Assembly: GCA_051001455.1 (NCBI GenBank)
Contig: JBPCNH010000023.1
Location: forward strand, 1 to 64,000
Reading direction: 5' to 3'
Length of the DNA: 64,000 nucleotides
DNA from: JBPCNH01 sp051001455
GTDB taxonomy: Bacteria > Actinomycetota > CADDZG01 > WHSQ01
Position 1 is the stretch's first letter, and the number at the start of each line of letters is the position of its first letter. The translations under genes were made by a program, and so were the position numbers. The notes beneath the pieces were generated by a model. It made no database searches and had not been told where the DNA came from. It saw only the letters and a program-made list of their open reading frames with translations. Shown piece after piece: positions 1 through 6,816 of this stretch.

Positions 1-2
1 CA

Positions 3-863
3 CAACGTTACGAACGGATATTTCGAATCCAAGTCCGGCCGCACCTCGGCGAACTTCTGCTGAGTAAGCTGCGCCCACTCCACCTGCAAAACCTGTACAA
101 GCGCCTACTCGACGAAGGTCTCAGCCCCCAGACCGTGCTGCACGTCCATCGGGCGCTCTTCACCGCCTTGCGACAAGCCGTCAAATGGCAGCTGATCGCG
201 ATCAACCCTGCGGAAGCAGTGACACCGCCCAGGCCTCCAAGACGAGACGTCCACGCGATAACGCCTGCCGAGGCCGAGACCCTTCTGGAGGCCGTCGCGG
301 GCACCTGGCTTGAGGTTCCTGTCGTCCTCGCCTTGGGTACGGGGTTACGCCGCGGAGAAATCTGCGGGCTTCGGTGGAGCGACGTCGACCTCAAGGCCCC
401 GCGTCTTCGAGTGATGCAGACGATTCAGCACATAGGAACCGAGCTTCGCTTGCTCCCGCCCAAGACTCACCGATCTCGCCGGTCGATCGCGCTCCCGGCG
501 TTCGTTGTGGAGACGCTGAGGCGGCAGTCGCTCCGGCTCGAGGGCCTTCGCTCCAGGGCGGGAGGGGCTTGGCAGAACCACGACCTCGTCGTCTGTCACC
601 CGGATGGGACGCCGATACGTCCAGACTCGCTCACGCACGCATTCTCACGGGTCGCGAAGGAGGTTGGGCTTCCGCTGACCTTCCACGGCCTTAGACACGC
701 CCACGCCTCGCTGATGCTCGCTGGCGGAGTCCACCTGAAGGTGGTCTCAGACCGCCTGGGTCATTCGACTATCGCCATCACCGCCGATCTCTACAGTCAC
801 GTCACGCCTGCGCTCGATGGCGAAGCGGCTGCCGCTCTCGATGAACTTCTCCGGCCCCGTTAG
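3..863 (+). CDS. Tyrosine recombinase (phage-type integrase), 5' end outside window
   Basis: The frame is open from the first bases of the window, so the gene starts upstream. The visible part begins inside the N-terminal SAM-like core-binding domain and continues through a complete catalytic domain. All tyrosine-recombinase signatures are present: Arg in GTGLRRGEICGL, Lys in PKTHRSRRS, the HGLRH box, and LGHS followed about 10 residues later by the nucleophile Tyr in LYSHV. The family cuts and rejoins DNA at short att sites. It ends 75 bp from the 3' end of tRNA-Trp, a classic integration target, so it probably belongs to an integrated element lying to the left of the window. The catalytic half is intact and likely active. 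Confidence 0.92.
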   Translation, partial: QRYERIFRIQVRPHLGELLLSKLRPLHLQNLYKRLLDEGLSPQTVLHVHRALFTALRQAVKWQLIAINPAEAVTPPRPPRRDVHAITPAEAETLLEAVAGTWLEVPVVLALGTGLRRGEICGLRWSDVDLKAPRLRVMQTIQHIGTELRLLPPKTHRSRRSIALPAFVVETLRRQSLRLEGLRSRAGGAWQNHDLVVCHPDGTPIRPDSLTHAFSRVAKEVGLPLTFHGLRHAHASLMLAGGVHLKVVSDRLGHSTIAITADLYSHVTPALDGEAAAALDELLRPR

Positions 864-945
864 CAGGGCGTTAGCAAGACTGCCTTGTACGCCGACCCAT
901 CGAACGTACGTTCTGCCCGTTGACCTGGTGTTTCTTAGCAGGGCG
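860..945. repeat. 11-bp direct repeat overlapping the tRNA-Trp 3' end (possible att core)
   Basis: The sequence ttagcagggcg occurs at 860-870, over the integrase stop codon, and again at 935-945, over the 3' end of tRNA-Trp. It could be part of an attachment site or a chance duplication. Eleven bases alone is weak evidence. Confidence 0.3.
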
Positions 946-1011
946 GGAGGGATTCGAACCCCCGGCCACTGGTTTTGGAGACCAGTGCTCTACCAACTGA
1001 GCTACCGCCCT
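939..1011 (-). tRNA. trnW: tRNA-Trp (CCA anticodon)
   Basis: A cloverleaf can be drawn. The acceptor stem is AGGGCGG with CCGCCCT, the D arm contains AGCTCAGTTGGTAGAGC, the anticodon loop is CTCCAAA (anticodon CCA), and the T arm has GGTTCGAATCC. The discriminator is G, usual for bacterial tRNA-Trp. The terminal CCA is not encoded. In many Actinomycetota tRNA-Trp directly precedes secE-nusG; here an integrase lies on that side instead. Confidence 0.95.
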
Positions 1012-1048
1012 AGGAACCACGGTCAGTTTACTTGGCCACCACTAAAGA

Positions 1049-1393
1049 TCAGGCGGCGGCGGCCCTGCGGCCACGGGACGCCCAGATCGCTGCGCCCACG
1101 ACCGCGACTGCCAGACCACCTGCATACTTCGTGCGGTTCCGGGTGACGTGAGTCTTAACGGAGGCAGCGCGGTGAGCGCGCTCGGTTGGGATGGCGAGGA
1201 GAGCCGGCTTCAATCCGGCAGGAACCTGAGCGCGCGCCGCGGCAAGCGACCGCAGGCCGTCCGTCAATGCCTGGTAGCGGACGAGCTCGGTAGAACAGGG
1301 CCCACACCCTGTGAGGTGACGGCGCAACGACAGTGTTTCACCCTCACCCTTCACATATGCGGGAAGCATCTCCCTGGCTTCGTTACACCTCAC
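1049..1393 (-). CDS. Zinc-finger anti-sigma factor (ZAS family)
   Basis: A 114-residue protein with a Cys near the N-terminus (MRCNEA) and the HLTGCGPC box, which gives the His-x3-Cys-x2-Cys zinc signature of ZAS anti-sigma factors. One membrane helix follows near residues 91-107, ending in basic residues. The gene starts 9 nt after the stop of the upstream ECF sigma gene, so it is the likely cognate anti-sigma that holds that sigma at the membrane. The signal it responds to cannot be read from sequence. Confidence 0.85.
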   Translation of the reverse strand: MRCNEAREMLPAYVKGEGETLSLRRHLTGCGPCSTELVRYQALTDGLRSLAAARAQVPAGLKPALLAIPTERAHRAASVKTHVTRNRTKYAGGLAVAVVGAAIWASRGRRAAAA

Positions 1394-1402
1394 GGCTCAC
1401 CT

Positions 1403-2011
1403 CTAGGTTGAGTCCCCGACATCTTCGCCGGGGTACACGATCTCCTTCAATTTCTTCCTGCCCCGATGGACGCGGACCTTAGCCGCCGTCTCGGAGCATC
1501 CCAACTGCTTGGCGATCTCCTGGATCGAAAGTCCGTAGACATCCCGAAGCACCACTGCCAACCGGTAGTGCTCGGGCAGCCGGGACAACGCCGACTCCAC
1601 AGACCGGAGTTCGAGGCGAGCGCCCGCCGCTCCTTCCGTGCTGATAGGAGAGGGTATCCGAGCCAGCACCTCGTCTTCCGGTTGAGCTTCCTTCGCCCGC
1701 CTCCTCTTCCTCGTGCGGTGCTTCGATAGTGCTGCGTTCGTCGCAACCCTGTACAACCACGTCGAGAACATCGAATCGCCACGGAAACCTTTCAGCCCCC
1801 TCCACGCCTTGAGGTACGCATCCTGCGTCGCCTCGGCAGCGTCGTCGGGATCCTGAAGGATCCGAAGACATAACGTGTAAACGCCCCGGTAGGTGCCTTC
1901 GACCAGCTCCGCCCACGCCGACTCGTCGCCTTCGAGACAGCGTCTAAGCACCTCAGGAGAAACATGATCCTCGGGTTGGTCCACCGGTTGCTTCGTTGGA
2001 CGCCTCAACAC
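1403..2011 (-). CDS. RNA polymerase ECF sigma factor (RpoE/SigE-like)
   Basis: A 202-residue ECF sigma. Region 2 lies at about residues 40-105, with the DDAAEATQDAYLKAWR core-binding helix. Region 4 lies at about 135-195, with the DVYGLSIQEIAKQLG and VRVHRGRKKLK helix-turn-helix. A basic linker (HRTRKRRRAKEAQ) separates them. The gene is first in a two-gene operon with the zinc anti-sigma gene, the standard arrangement for stress-responsive sigma factors. The GTG start at 2011 has its AGG almost touching it, so an internal start (TTG at 2008 or GTG near 1984) is possible. The conserved regions are unaffected. Confidence 0.9.
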   Translation of the reverse strand: MLRRPTKQPVDQPEDHVSPEVLRRCLEGDESAWAELVEGTYRGVYTLCLRILQDPDDAAEATQDAYLKAWRGLKGFRGDSMFSTWLYRVATNAALSKHRTRKRRRAKEAQPEDEVLARIPSPISTEGAAGARLELRSVESALSRLPEHYRLAVVLRDVYGLSIQEIAKQLGCSETAAKVRVHRGRKKLKEIVYPGEDVGDST

Positions 2012-2063
2012 CTTTCGAGGTTACCGGCGAAGAAAGGGCCGGCGTCGGACGACGGCGTCGGTA

Positions 2064-2516
2064 TCAAAACTCCTGGAATATCGACTCGAGCCGGGACAGC
2101 AGCTGGGCCTTGTCGAGCTCCTGATTGGTCTTTTGGCGAAGCACTTCCTTGCTCGTACTCATCAGGATCTCGATCTGTTCGACTAATTCTTCGTTCTCGA
2201 AAGGTTTGGTCAGGTACGTGTCGGCTCCGAGCTTGTATCCGCGAACCCAGTCGGATTCGGAGGTCTTGGCGGTCAAGATCAAAACCTTGACCTGGGAGAG
2301 CAGCCCGAGAGTGTTCATCTCTTTGAGAACGCCGTACCCGTCGAGTTTGGGCATCATGATATCGAGGATCAGGAGATCGGGGGGGTCGGCCCGCATGGCC
2401 TCCACGGCTTTAGCGCCATTCGGCGCGACGGTCACTCTGTGACCCTCCTCGGAGAGGATGGCACTCAGCAGCTGACGCATGCCGGGGTTGTCATCCGTGA
2501 TCAAGATGCGGCTCAT
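2064..2516 (-). CDS. Single-domain response regulator (receiver only)
   Basis: The product, about 150 residues, is a CheY-like receiver. It has the acidic pair in ITDDN, the phospho-acceptor Asp in LLILDIMMPKLDG, Thr in LTAKT and Lys in LTKPF. No DNA-binding or enzymatic output domain follows, only a helical tail ending in LLSRLESIFQEF. The ATG at 2516 is preferred over the longer frame to 2552 because GAGG lies about 8 nt upstream of it. It is one of two neighbouring receiver genes with related tails; no histidine kinase is in the window. It presumably passes phosphate or acts by protein contact. Confidence 0.85.
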   Translation of the reverse strand: MSRILITDDNPGMRQLLSAILSEEGHRVTVAPNGAKAVEAMRADPPDLLILDIMMPKLDGYGVLKEMNTLGLLSQVKVLILTAKTSESDWVRGYKLGADTYLTKPFENEELVEQIEILMSTSKEVLRQKTNQELDKAQLLSRLESIFQEF

Positions 2517-2581
2517 CAGGATTCCTCTGCGGTCGTTAGCGATCCGCGCCACCTACCGGACCGTGCGTTCAAGACGTTCTT

Positions 2582-3052
2582 CTAGGACTCCGATGATCGT
2601 GGAGCAGAAGTGAACGCCGCGTCAAGCTGCGCCAGAAGACTGGCCCTGTCCCGCTCGGCCTCTCGCCGCGCTATCAACTCCTCCTCAGAGCTCGACAGCA
2701 GATCCCGGACAACGGTGAGAAACTCGTCTGGGTCGAACGGCTTGGTGAGATAGAGATCTGCACCCTTCTCCAGCCCCTCCAACCTGTTCTTTTCGGACGA
2801 ACGAGCGGTAAGGATCAGCACCCGTACCATGGAGCGGATCCCGGCCTCATCGAGCGCCGCTAGGACTTGAAACCCGTCGAGGTTCGGCATCATCACATCG
2901 AGGACGAGAAGATCCGGGACCTCCTGGAGGATCGCGTCCATCGCGAAGCGTCCGTCCTTGGCCGCGAGGACCTCGTGTCCCTCCTCGATCAAAGAGAACA
3001 CCAGTAGATTCCTGATATCCGCGTCGTCGTCAGCTACGTAGATCCGAGCCAC
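2582..3052 (-). CDS. Single-domain response regulator (receiver only)
   Basis: The product, about 156 residues, has a full receiver domain: DDD acidic cluster, LLVLDVMMPNLDG, LTARS and LTKPFD. A charged tail follows, ending with a SLLAQLDAAF segment that resembles the tail of the neighbouring receiver, which suggests tandem duplication. The GTG at 3052 is chosen because GGGAGGAG sits 7 nt upstream; the longer frame to 3124 would add an unrelated N-terminus. It is transcribed toward the second receiver gene and divergently from the DUF4395 gene. Confidence 0.85.
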   Translation of the reverse strand: MARIYVADDDADIRNLLVFSLIEEGHEVLAAKDGRFAMDAILQEVPDLLVLDVMMPNLDGFQVLAALDEAGIRSMVRVLILTARSSEKNRLEGLEKGADLYLTKPFDPDEFLTVVRDLLSSSEEELIARREAERDRASLLAQLDAAFTSAPRSSES

Positions 3053-3142
3053 GCCCGAACTCCTCCCTGCGTTGGTATGCCTAAAAAACATCGGCCCGTC
3101 GAGGGCCGTTCTTAAGGCTGACACACCGACGGCCAGTAAGCT

Positions 3143-3562
3143 ATGGCCGTGATCGACTCAAACCTTCCTAGATTCTCCCAGGCAATGCAATCCCTCCTCT
3201 TGGCGATCGCCTTCGTCTTAGATCTTCGATGGATGGTGCCGGTCCTGGCGGTGGTTCTGACCTTGGCGGTGATAGGAGGGCCTAAGTGGAACGCTCTCGC
3301 TTACCTATACAAAGCGCTTCCCATCCCGCGGGGGGAGCCCGAGCCGGCTGCACCCCCCCGGTTCGCCCAGCTGATCGGGGCCGTTTTCCTGATCGCGGGC
3401 AGCGTAGGCCTCTACTCACTGACCCCTGAGACAACGTCATGGTGGGTGCTCGGCTGGGGGCCGGCGTTGATCGTTGCCGTACTTGCGGGGGTAGCCGCGG
3501 CCACAACCTTCTGTCTCGGTTGCGAGATGTTCCTGCTCGCTCAACGACTTCGCGCCCGCTAG
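3143..3562 (+). CDS. DUF4395-type membrane protein
   Basis: A 139-residue membrane protein with about four hydrophobic segments (residues 15-31, 33-48, 72-91, 100-130), resembling the DUF4395 family (D-N-x-x-RF-x-Q N-terminus). A Cys-x-x-Cys pair (CLGC) lies in the last membrane segment. The next gene, 15 nt downstream, encodes a membrane-anchored thioredoxin-fold protein, a pairing common for this family. A role in membrane thiol redox or electron transfer is inferred. It is divergent from the response-regulator gene with a 90-bp gap that must hold both promoters. Confidence 0.75.
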   Translation: MAVIDSNLPRFSQAMQSLLLAIAFVLDLRWMVPVLAVVLTLAVIGGPKWNALAYLYKALPIPRGEPEPAAPPRFAQLIGAVFLIAGSVGLYSLTPETTSWWVLGWGPALIVAVLAGVAAATTFCLGCEMFLLAQRLRAR

Positions 3563-3577
3563 GCGGGCTGGGAGACG

Positions 3578-3985
3578 ATGACGGCGCGGCTTCTAGTGCT
3601 CGTCGCCGCGGCGGCAGTGGGCGCTTTAGCCACCGCCGGCTACATGCTCTACCGGAAGCGGTGGACCGAAGCGCCGGAGCGTCTGCCGATCGACGAGTTA
3701 GGGCTGGAACTCATGTCCGGGTGCTGCGCCTTCGTGATATTCACCAGTCCCGCTTGCAGGCCGTGCAAGACCGCCATCTCTGTGGTGCAGAAAGTGGTGT
3801 CGTCCTCTTCCGCCCCGACGGAGATCGTGACCGTAGACGCCACTCAGGATCCCGAGCTGGCCGTGGCCCTAGGCATCCGCACGATCCCAACGGTCTTTCT
3901 GATCACAGCCAGTGGCCATGTGATCTCTAGGTGGAGAGACGTGCCCGACGTCGAGGAAGCTCGCTCAGCCCTCGCGGCCATCTGA
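3578..3985 (+). CDS. Membrane-anchored thioredoxin-fold protein
   Basis: A 135-residue protein with an N-terminal membrane anchor (residues 4-22) and a thioredoxin fold. The active site is CRPC in TSPACRPCKTAI, and the cis-Pro loop is GIRTIPTVFL. It probably reduces or exchanges disulfides at the membrane surface, with the DUF4395 protein encoded immediately upstream as partner. The active site differs from the CGPC of classical thioredoxin, so the redox potential and partner may differ too. Confidence 0.85.
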   Translation: MTARLLVLVAAAAVGALATAGYMLYRKRWTEAPERLPIDELGLELMSGCCAFVIFTSPACRPCKTAISVVQKVVSSSSAPTEIVTVDATQDPELAVALGIRTIPTVFLITASGHVISRWRDVPDVEEARSALAAI

Positions 3986-4059
3986 CGTCCTGTGTGAAGG
4001 CTCGGACCGGTTCGCGCTATCGGTTCGCAGGGATCATATGAAGGGGAAGGATGAGAGAG

Positions 4060-4341
4060 CTAGAACGCCCCCCCGGCGACCGCGGGGATGATCGAGACCC
4101 TCGACCCCTCTGTCACCGGGGTTGACAAGCCGTCGAGGAAGCGCACGTTCTCGTCGTCCACATAGACGTTGACGAAGCGGCGCAAGCTGCCCGCTTCATC
4201 AAACAACCGCTCCGAGATCCCCGGGTGCGCTGCAGAGAGATCGGCGAAGATCTCAGCGATCGTCCCGCCCGTGGCTTGGACCTCCGCCGACCCTCCGGTC
4301 AAACCGCGGAGTTGGGTAGGTATCGCAACGACGACGCTCAT
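4060..4341 (-). CDS. MoaD/ThiS/CysO-family sulfur-carrier protein with GGAF tail
   Basis: A 93-residue beta-grasp protein of the MoaD/ThiS family. Its end reads IIPAVAGGAF: the Gly-Gly that is normally the C-terminus and carries the thiocarboxylate is followed by two extra residues. In related systems (QbsE with protease QbsD; CysO with Mec) a JAMM-type metalloprotease acts at this Gly-Gly. The start overlaps the stop of the threonine-synthase-like gene by 4 nt (ATGA), so the two are translationally coupled under a SAM-type riboswitch. Its likely role is to donate sulfur to the PLP enzyme for amino-acid synthesis. No activating E1 or protease gene is in the window. Confidence 0.82.
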   Translation of the reverse strand: MSVVVAIPTQLRGLTGGSAEVQATGGTIAEIFADLSAAHPGISERLFDEAGSLRRFVNVYVDDENVRFLDGLSTPVTEGSRVSIIPAVAGGAF

Positions 4342-5288
4342 GCCGGAACCTCCTTTCCTAGTGATCTCTCGAAGGACTCGAGAGAGGGTTGGATGCGGTG
4401 AGTAACCGATGGCCGGCCCAGTGCCTCCAAGGTCTTCAATCCGGTCCCGGTGATAAGTGCAACCGATTCTTCCTCAGCGGAGATGGAGCCTTCGCGCACC
4501 AGCCGCTCGAGTGTCGCGATGGTGACGCCACCGACGGTCTCGGTGAAGATCCCTTCCGTCTCGGCGAGAAGCCGTATGCCGTCGACGACCGACGATTCCG
4601 GTATCGAAGCGATCCGACCCCCCGAAACCCTTGCCTCCTCGATCGCGTAATAGCCGTCAGCCGGGTCACCGATCGCAAGGGACCGCGCGATCGTGTTCGG
4701 CTTCACCGGACGCACCTCATCTGATCCGGACTCGAAAGCCGTTGCCACGGGAGAGCACCCTTCGGCCTGAGCGCCGTAGATCGCAGCGGCGGCGATCTTT
4801 CCCGATTCCAGTCCCGAGGGGATCATGACAACGCTCTGCATACCGGACGCCGCTGCATGCGCAGCGACCGCCCCGGCGAGGTTTCCGGTTGAGGCACATG
4901 CCGCCACCCGGTATCCGAATGAACGCGCCACAGACAGAGCCACCGTCACTACACGATCTTTGAACGAATGAGTGGGATTGGAACCATCGTTCTTCAACCA
5001 CAGTTTCTTGAGGCCCAGTTCAGCGGCGAGTCTCGGCGCGGGGGTCAGTCTGGAGAAGCCGGCCCCTAGATCGATCCGCCCTTCCGGGGCCGGCAAGAAG
5101 TCCGCGTAGCGCCATAACGAAACCGGCCCATCGGCGATGGTTCGGCGATCGATATTCGCTCCGATCCCTTCGAGGTCGTAGTCGACCTCGAGAGGTCCAA
5201 AGCAGAACTCACAAACGTGCTGTGGAATCACCGGGTAGTTCCTGGAGCACTCCTTACACTTCAACCCATGGACGTACTTCAAGTGCAT
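4338..5288 (-). CDS. Threonine-synthase-like PLP enzyme with large internal deletion
   Basis: A 316-residue protein of the zinc-ribbon threonine synthase family. It has an N-terminal Cys-x2-Cys...Cys-x2-Cys ribbon (residues 10-32), the PLP lysine motif NPTHSFKDR (about 104-112), ACASTGNLAGA, and C-terminal LLAETEGIFTE and ITGTGLKT. Relatives are about 410-430 residues. Here the KIAAAAIYGA segment runs directly into QAEGCSPVATAF, which normally lies about 100 residues later, so the PLP phosphate-binding loop region is missing. The gene may be inactive, divergent, or mis-assembled. A SAM-I riboswitch and terminator precede it, pointing to sulfur amino-acid metabolism rather than plain threonine synthesis. 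The ATG at 5288 has its GGAAGG only 1 nt away; a TTG two codons on is better spaced. Confidence 0.8.
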   Translation of the reverse strand: MHLKYVHGLKCKECSRNYPVIPQHVCEFCFGPLEVDYDLEGIGANIDRRTIADGPVSLWRYADFLPAPEGRIDLGAGFSRLTPAPRLAAELGLKKLWLKNDGSNPTHSFKDRVVTVALSVARSFGYRVAACASTGNLAGAVAAHAAASGMQSVVMIPSGLESGKIAAAAIYGAQAEGCSPVATAFESGSDEVRPVKPNTIARSLAIGDPADGYYAIEEARVSGGRIASIPESSVVDGIRLLAETEGIFTETVGGVTIATLERLVREGSISAEEESVALITGTGLKTLEALGRPSVTHRIQPSLESFERSLGKEVPA

Positions 5289-5304
5289 GCCTTCCCGCCC
5301 CCAC

Positions 5305-5336
5305 GAAGAAAGCCCCTCCCGGGAAGGGCGAGGGGC
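5305..5336 (-). terminator. Rho-independent terminator in the thrC-like leader
   Basis: On the minus strand the hairpin GCCCCTC...GAGGGGC (5312-5336) is followed by TTTCTT. It sits between the SAM-I aptamer and the start of the threonine-synthase-like gene, as expected for the expression platform of a transcription-terminating riboswitch. Confidence 0.75.
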
Positions 5337-5354
5337 CTCAGGGGTCCTTCATGC

Positions 5355-5454
5355 CGGCTCATCCACCCGGGATTCGCACCTTCCGGCGGCGGCATCGGCG
5401 CCAGCGGTTGCGGCGGGGTCATAGGGCCGGTCCCTCACCCGCTCTAGATGAGCT
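5355..5454 (-). ncRNA. SAM-I (S-box) riboswitch aptamer
   Basis: Reading the minus strand, stem P1 is formed by GCTCATC (5453-5447) and GATGAGC (5362-5356). Between them stand S-box landmarks in order: AGAGCGGGTGAGGGACC, then GGCCCTATGA, a CCCGCCGCAACC block closing P2, a GC-rich P3, and GGTGCGAATCCC before the closing strand. This is the order and spacing of the SAM-I aptamer. SAM binding favours the downstream terminator, so the threonine-synthase-like and sulfur-carrier genes should be off when SAM is plentiful. A possible -10 (TACTAT, 5466-5461) would start transcription at the aptamer's 5' edge. Confidence 0.88.
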
Positions 5455-5460
5455 GCCTCC

Positions 5461-5466
5461 ATAGTA
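5461..5466 (-). promoter_or_regulatory. Candidate -10 element for the riboswitch transcript
   Basis: TACTAT on the minus strand lies about 7 nt before the P1 stem of the SAM-I aptamer. No clear TTGACA-like -35 is seen, so this is a weak assignment based mainly on position. Confidence 0.3.
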
Positions 5467-5489
5467 ATCCGACGAATGGCCTCCCCTAC

Positions 5490-6743
5490 CTACTCGTCGG
5501 GTTCGAGCTTCTCTTCTTGTTCGCGGTCTAGAGCGGCCACGTCGCCAGCGGGTACGACCGATGGTGGCTCGGCCGGCGACGTCGACGCGTACGGCGAAGG
5601 TTCTACCCCCAAGACGCGCGTAGCCCATACGTGTCCCACGAGCAGCTTGAGAACGGCTACGGCAGGAACACCCAGCAAGACGCCCCAGAATCCGGCGATC
5701 GTCCCACCGGCCAAGAGCGCCAGCATCACCGTCGCGGGGTGGATCTGGACGGTGCGCTTCATGATGTTCGGACTCAGGACGTGGTTATCGAATTGCTGGA
5801 CGACGAGTTCGACGATCGCGGCCTTGATCCCGAGCTCGACCCCGACGGTCATCGTCCCGACCAAGAAACCAAGAGCACCGCCGATGAACGGTCCGATCAA
5901 CGGGATGAGATTGAAGAACCCGGCGATGGCCCCGATAAGCAGCCAGAAGGGCAAGCCGATCAGCCGGAACCCGATGGCAGATAAGACCCCCACCAAGAGA
6001 GCGATCAGAAGTTGGCCGCGGAAGAATCCACCGACGGCCCGCCCGATCTTGTTGCCGAGATCCGACACCTCCTCACGATGCGCCTGAGGTACCAACCGCA
6101 ACATGTCTCGTTGAAGGTCCGGAAGATCAATCAGTAGATAGAGCGCCAGCAGAGGACCGAGGATGAAGATGAGCAAAACCTCGAGCACGCTACGCCCGAT
6201 CTCGGTGAAAGACCCAACCCGATCTATGACTCGACCTCGCAAGGTGTTGGTGACCGCGTCACACCTTTCCTTGCTCGGGCCATCGATCTCGGGGTCTTTG
6301 TCCGCCCCCAACAAACAGTCAGCTTGGGTTGTGCTCAAGTGGAAGCCGAAACGATCTTCGATCGACTCTGCCGTGTCGTCGATGAAAGTGATGGTCTTCG
6401 TCCTGAACTCGGGCCATTGGTCTGAGAAGTCGTCTACCTGATCCGACACGAATGGGACGAGTGCCGACAACAAGATCGTGATGCTTCCCAGCACAACGAC
6501 ATACGAAAGAAGAGTTCCGGCGACCCGAGGTACCCCTCGTCGCTGCAAGCGGGTAACGAGTGGGTTGACCAGATAGATGATCACGAGAGCCAGGCCAAGG
6601 GGGGGCAGGATCACCCGGATCTTCTCCAGAAGCACCACCAGCATCGCCAGCACTATGACGATGCCGATGATCGACCACGCGCCCATGCCGACGCGTCGCA
6701 ACCTCTCGCCGGGTGGTAGTCGCGGCGTCTCCGTCACGGGCAT
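5490..6743 (-). CDS. AI-2E family permease-like membrane protein
   Basis: A protein of about 417 residues of the AI-2E transporter/PurR-like permease family. It has N-terminal hydrophobic helices (about 17-56), a long soluble insert rich in charged residues, then a helical C-terminal half with FRGQLLIALLVG, IPLIGPFIGG and HPATVMLALLAGG typical of the family. Members export small molecules or exchange ions; the substrate here is unknown. The ATG at 6743 is preferred to the longer frame, which would run 71 bp into the divergent trehalose synthase gene. The C-terminal tail is acidic and Pro-rich. Confidence 0.85.
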   Translation of the reverse strand: MPVTETPRLPPGERLRRVGMGAWSIIGIVIVLAMLVVLLEKIRVILPPLGLALVIIYLVNPLVTRLQRRGVPRVAGTLLSYVVVLGSITILLSALVPFVSDQVDDFSDQWPEFRTKTITFIDDTAESIEDRFGFHLSTTQADCLLGADKDPEIDGPSKERCDAVTNTLRGRVIDRVGSFTEIGRSVLEVLLIFILGPLLALYLLIDLPDLQRDMLRLVPQAHREEVSDLGNKIGRAVGGFFRGQLLIALLVGVLSAIGFRLIGLPFWLLIGAIAGFFNLIPLIGPFIGGALGFLVGTMTVGVELGIKAAIVELVVQQFDNHVLSPNIMKRTVQIHPATVMLALLAGGTIAGFWGVLLGVPAVAVLKLLVGHVWATRVLGVEPSPYASTSPAEPPSVVPAGDVAALDREQEEKLEPDE

Positions 6744-6816
6744 CCTCGAAGTATCCCCCAGACGGCGTGCCTGAAGCCGAGTATCGCGACACGGGGCTTC
6801 GAAGCCGACACCTAGG

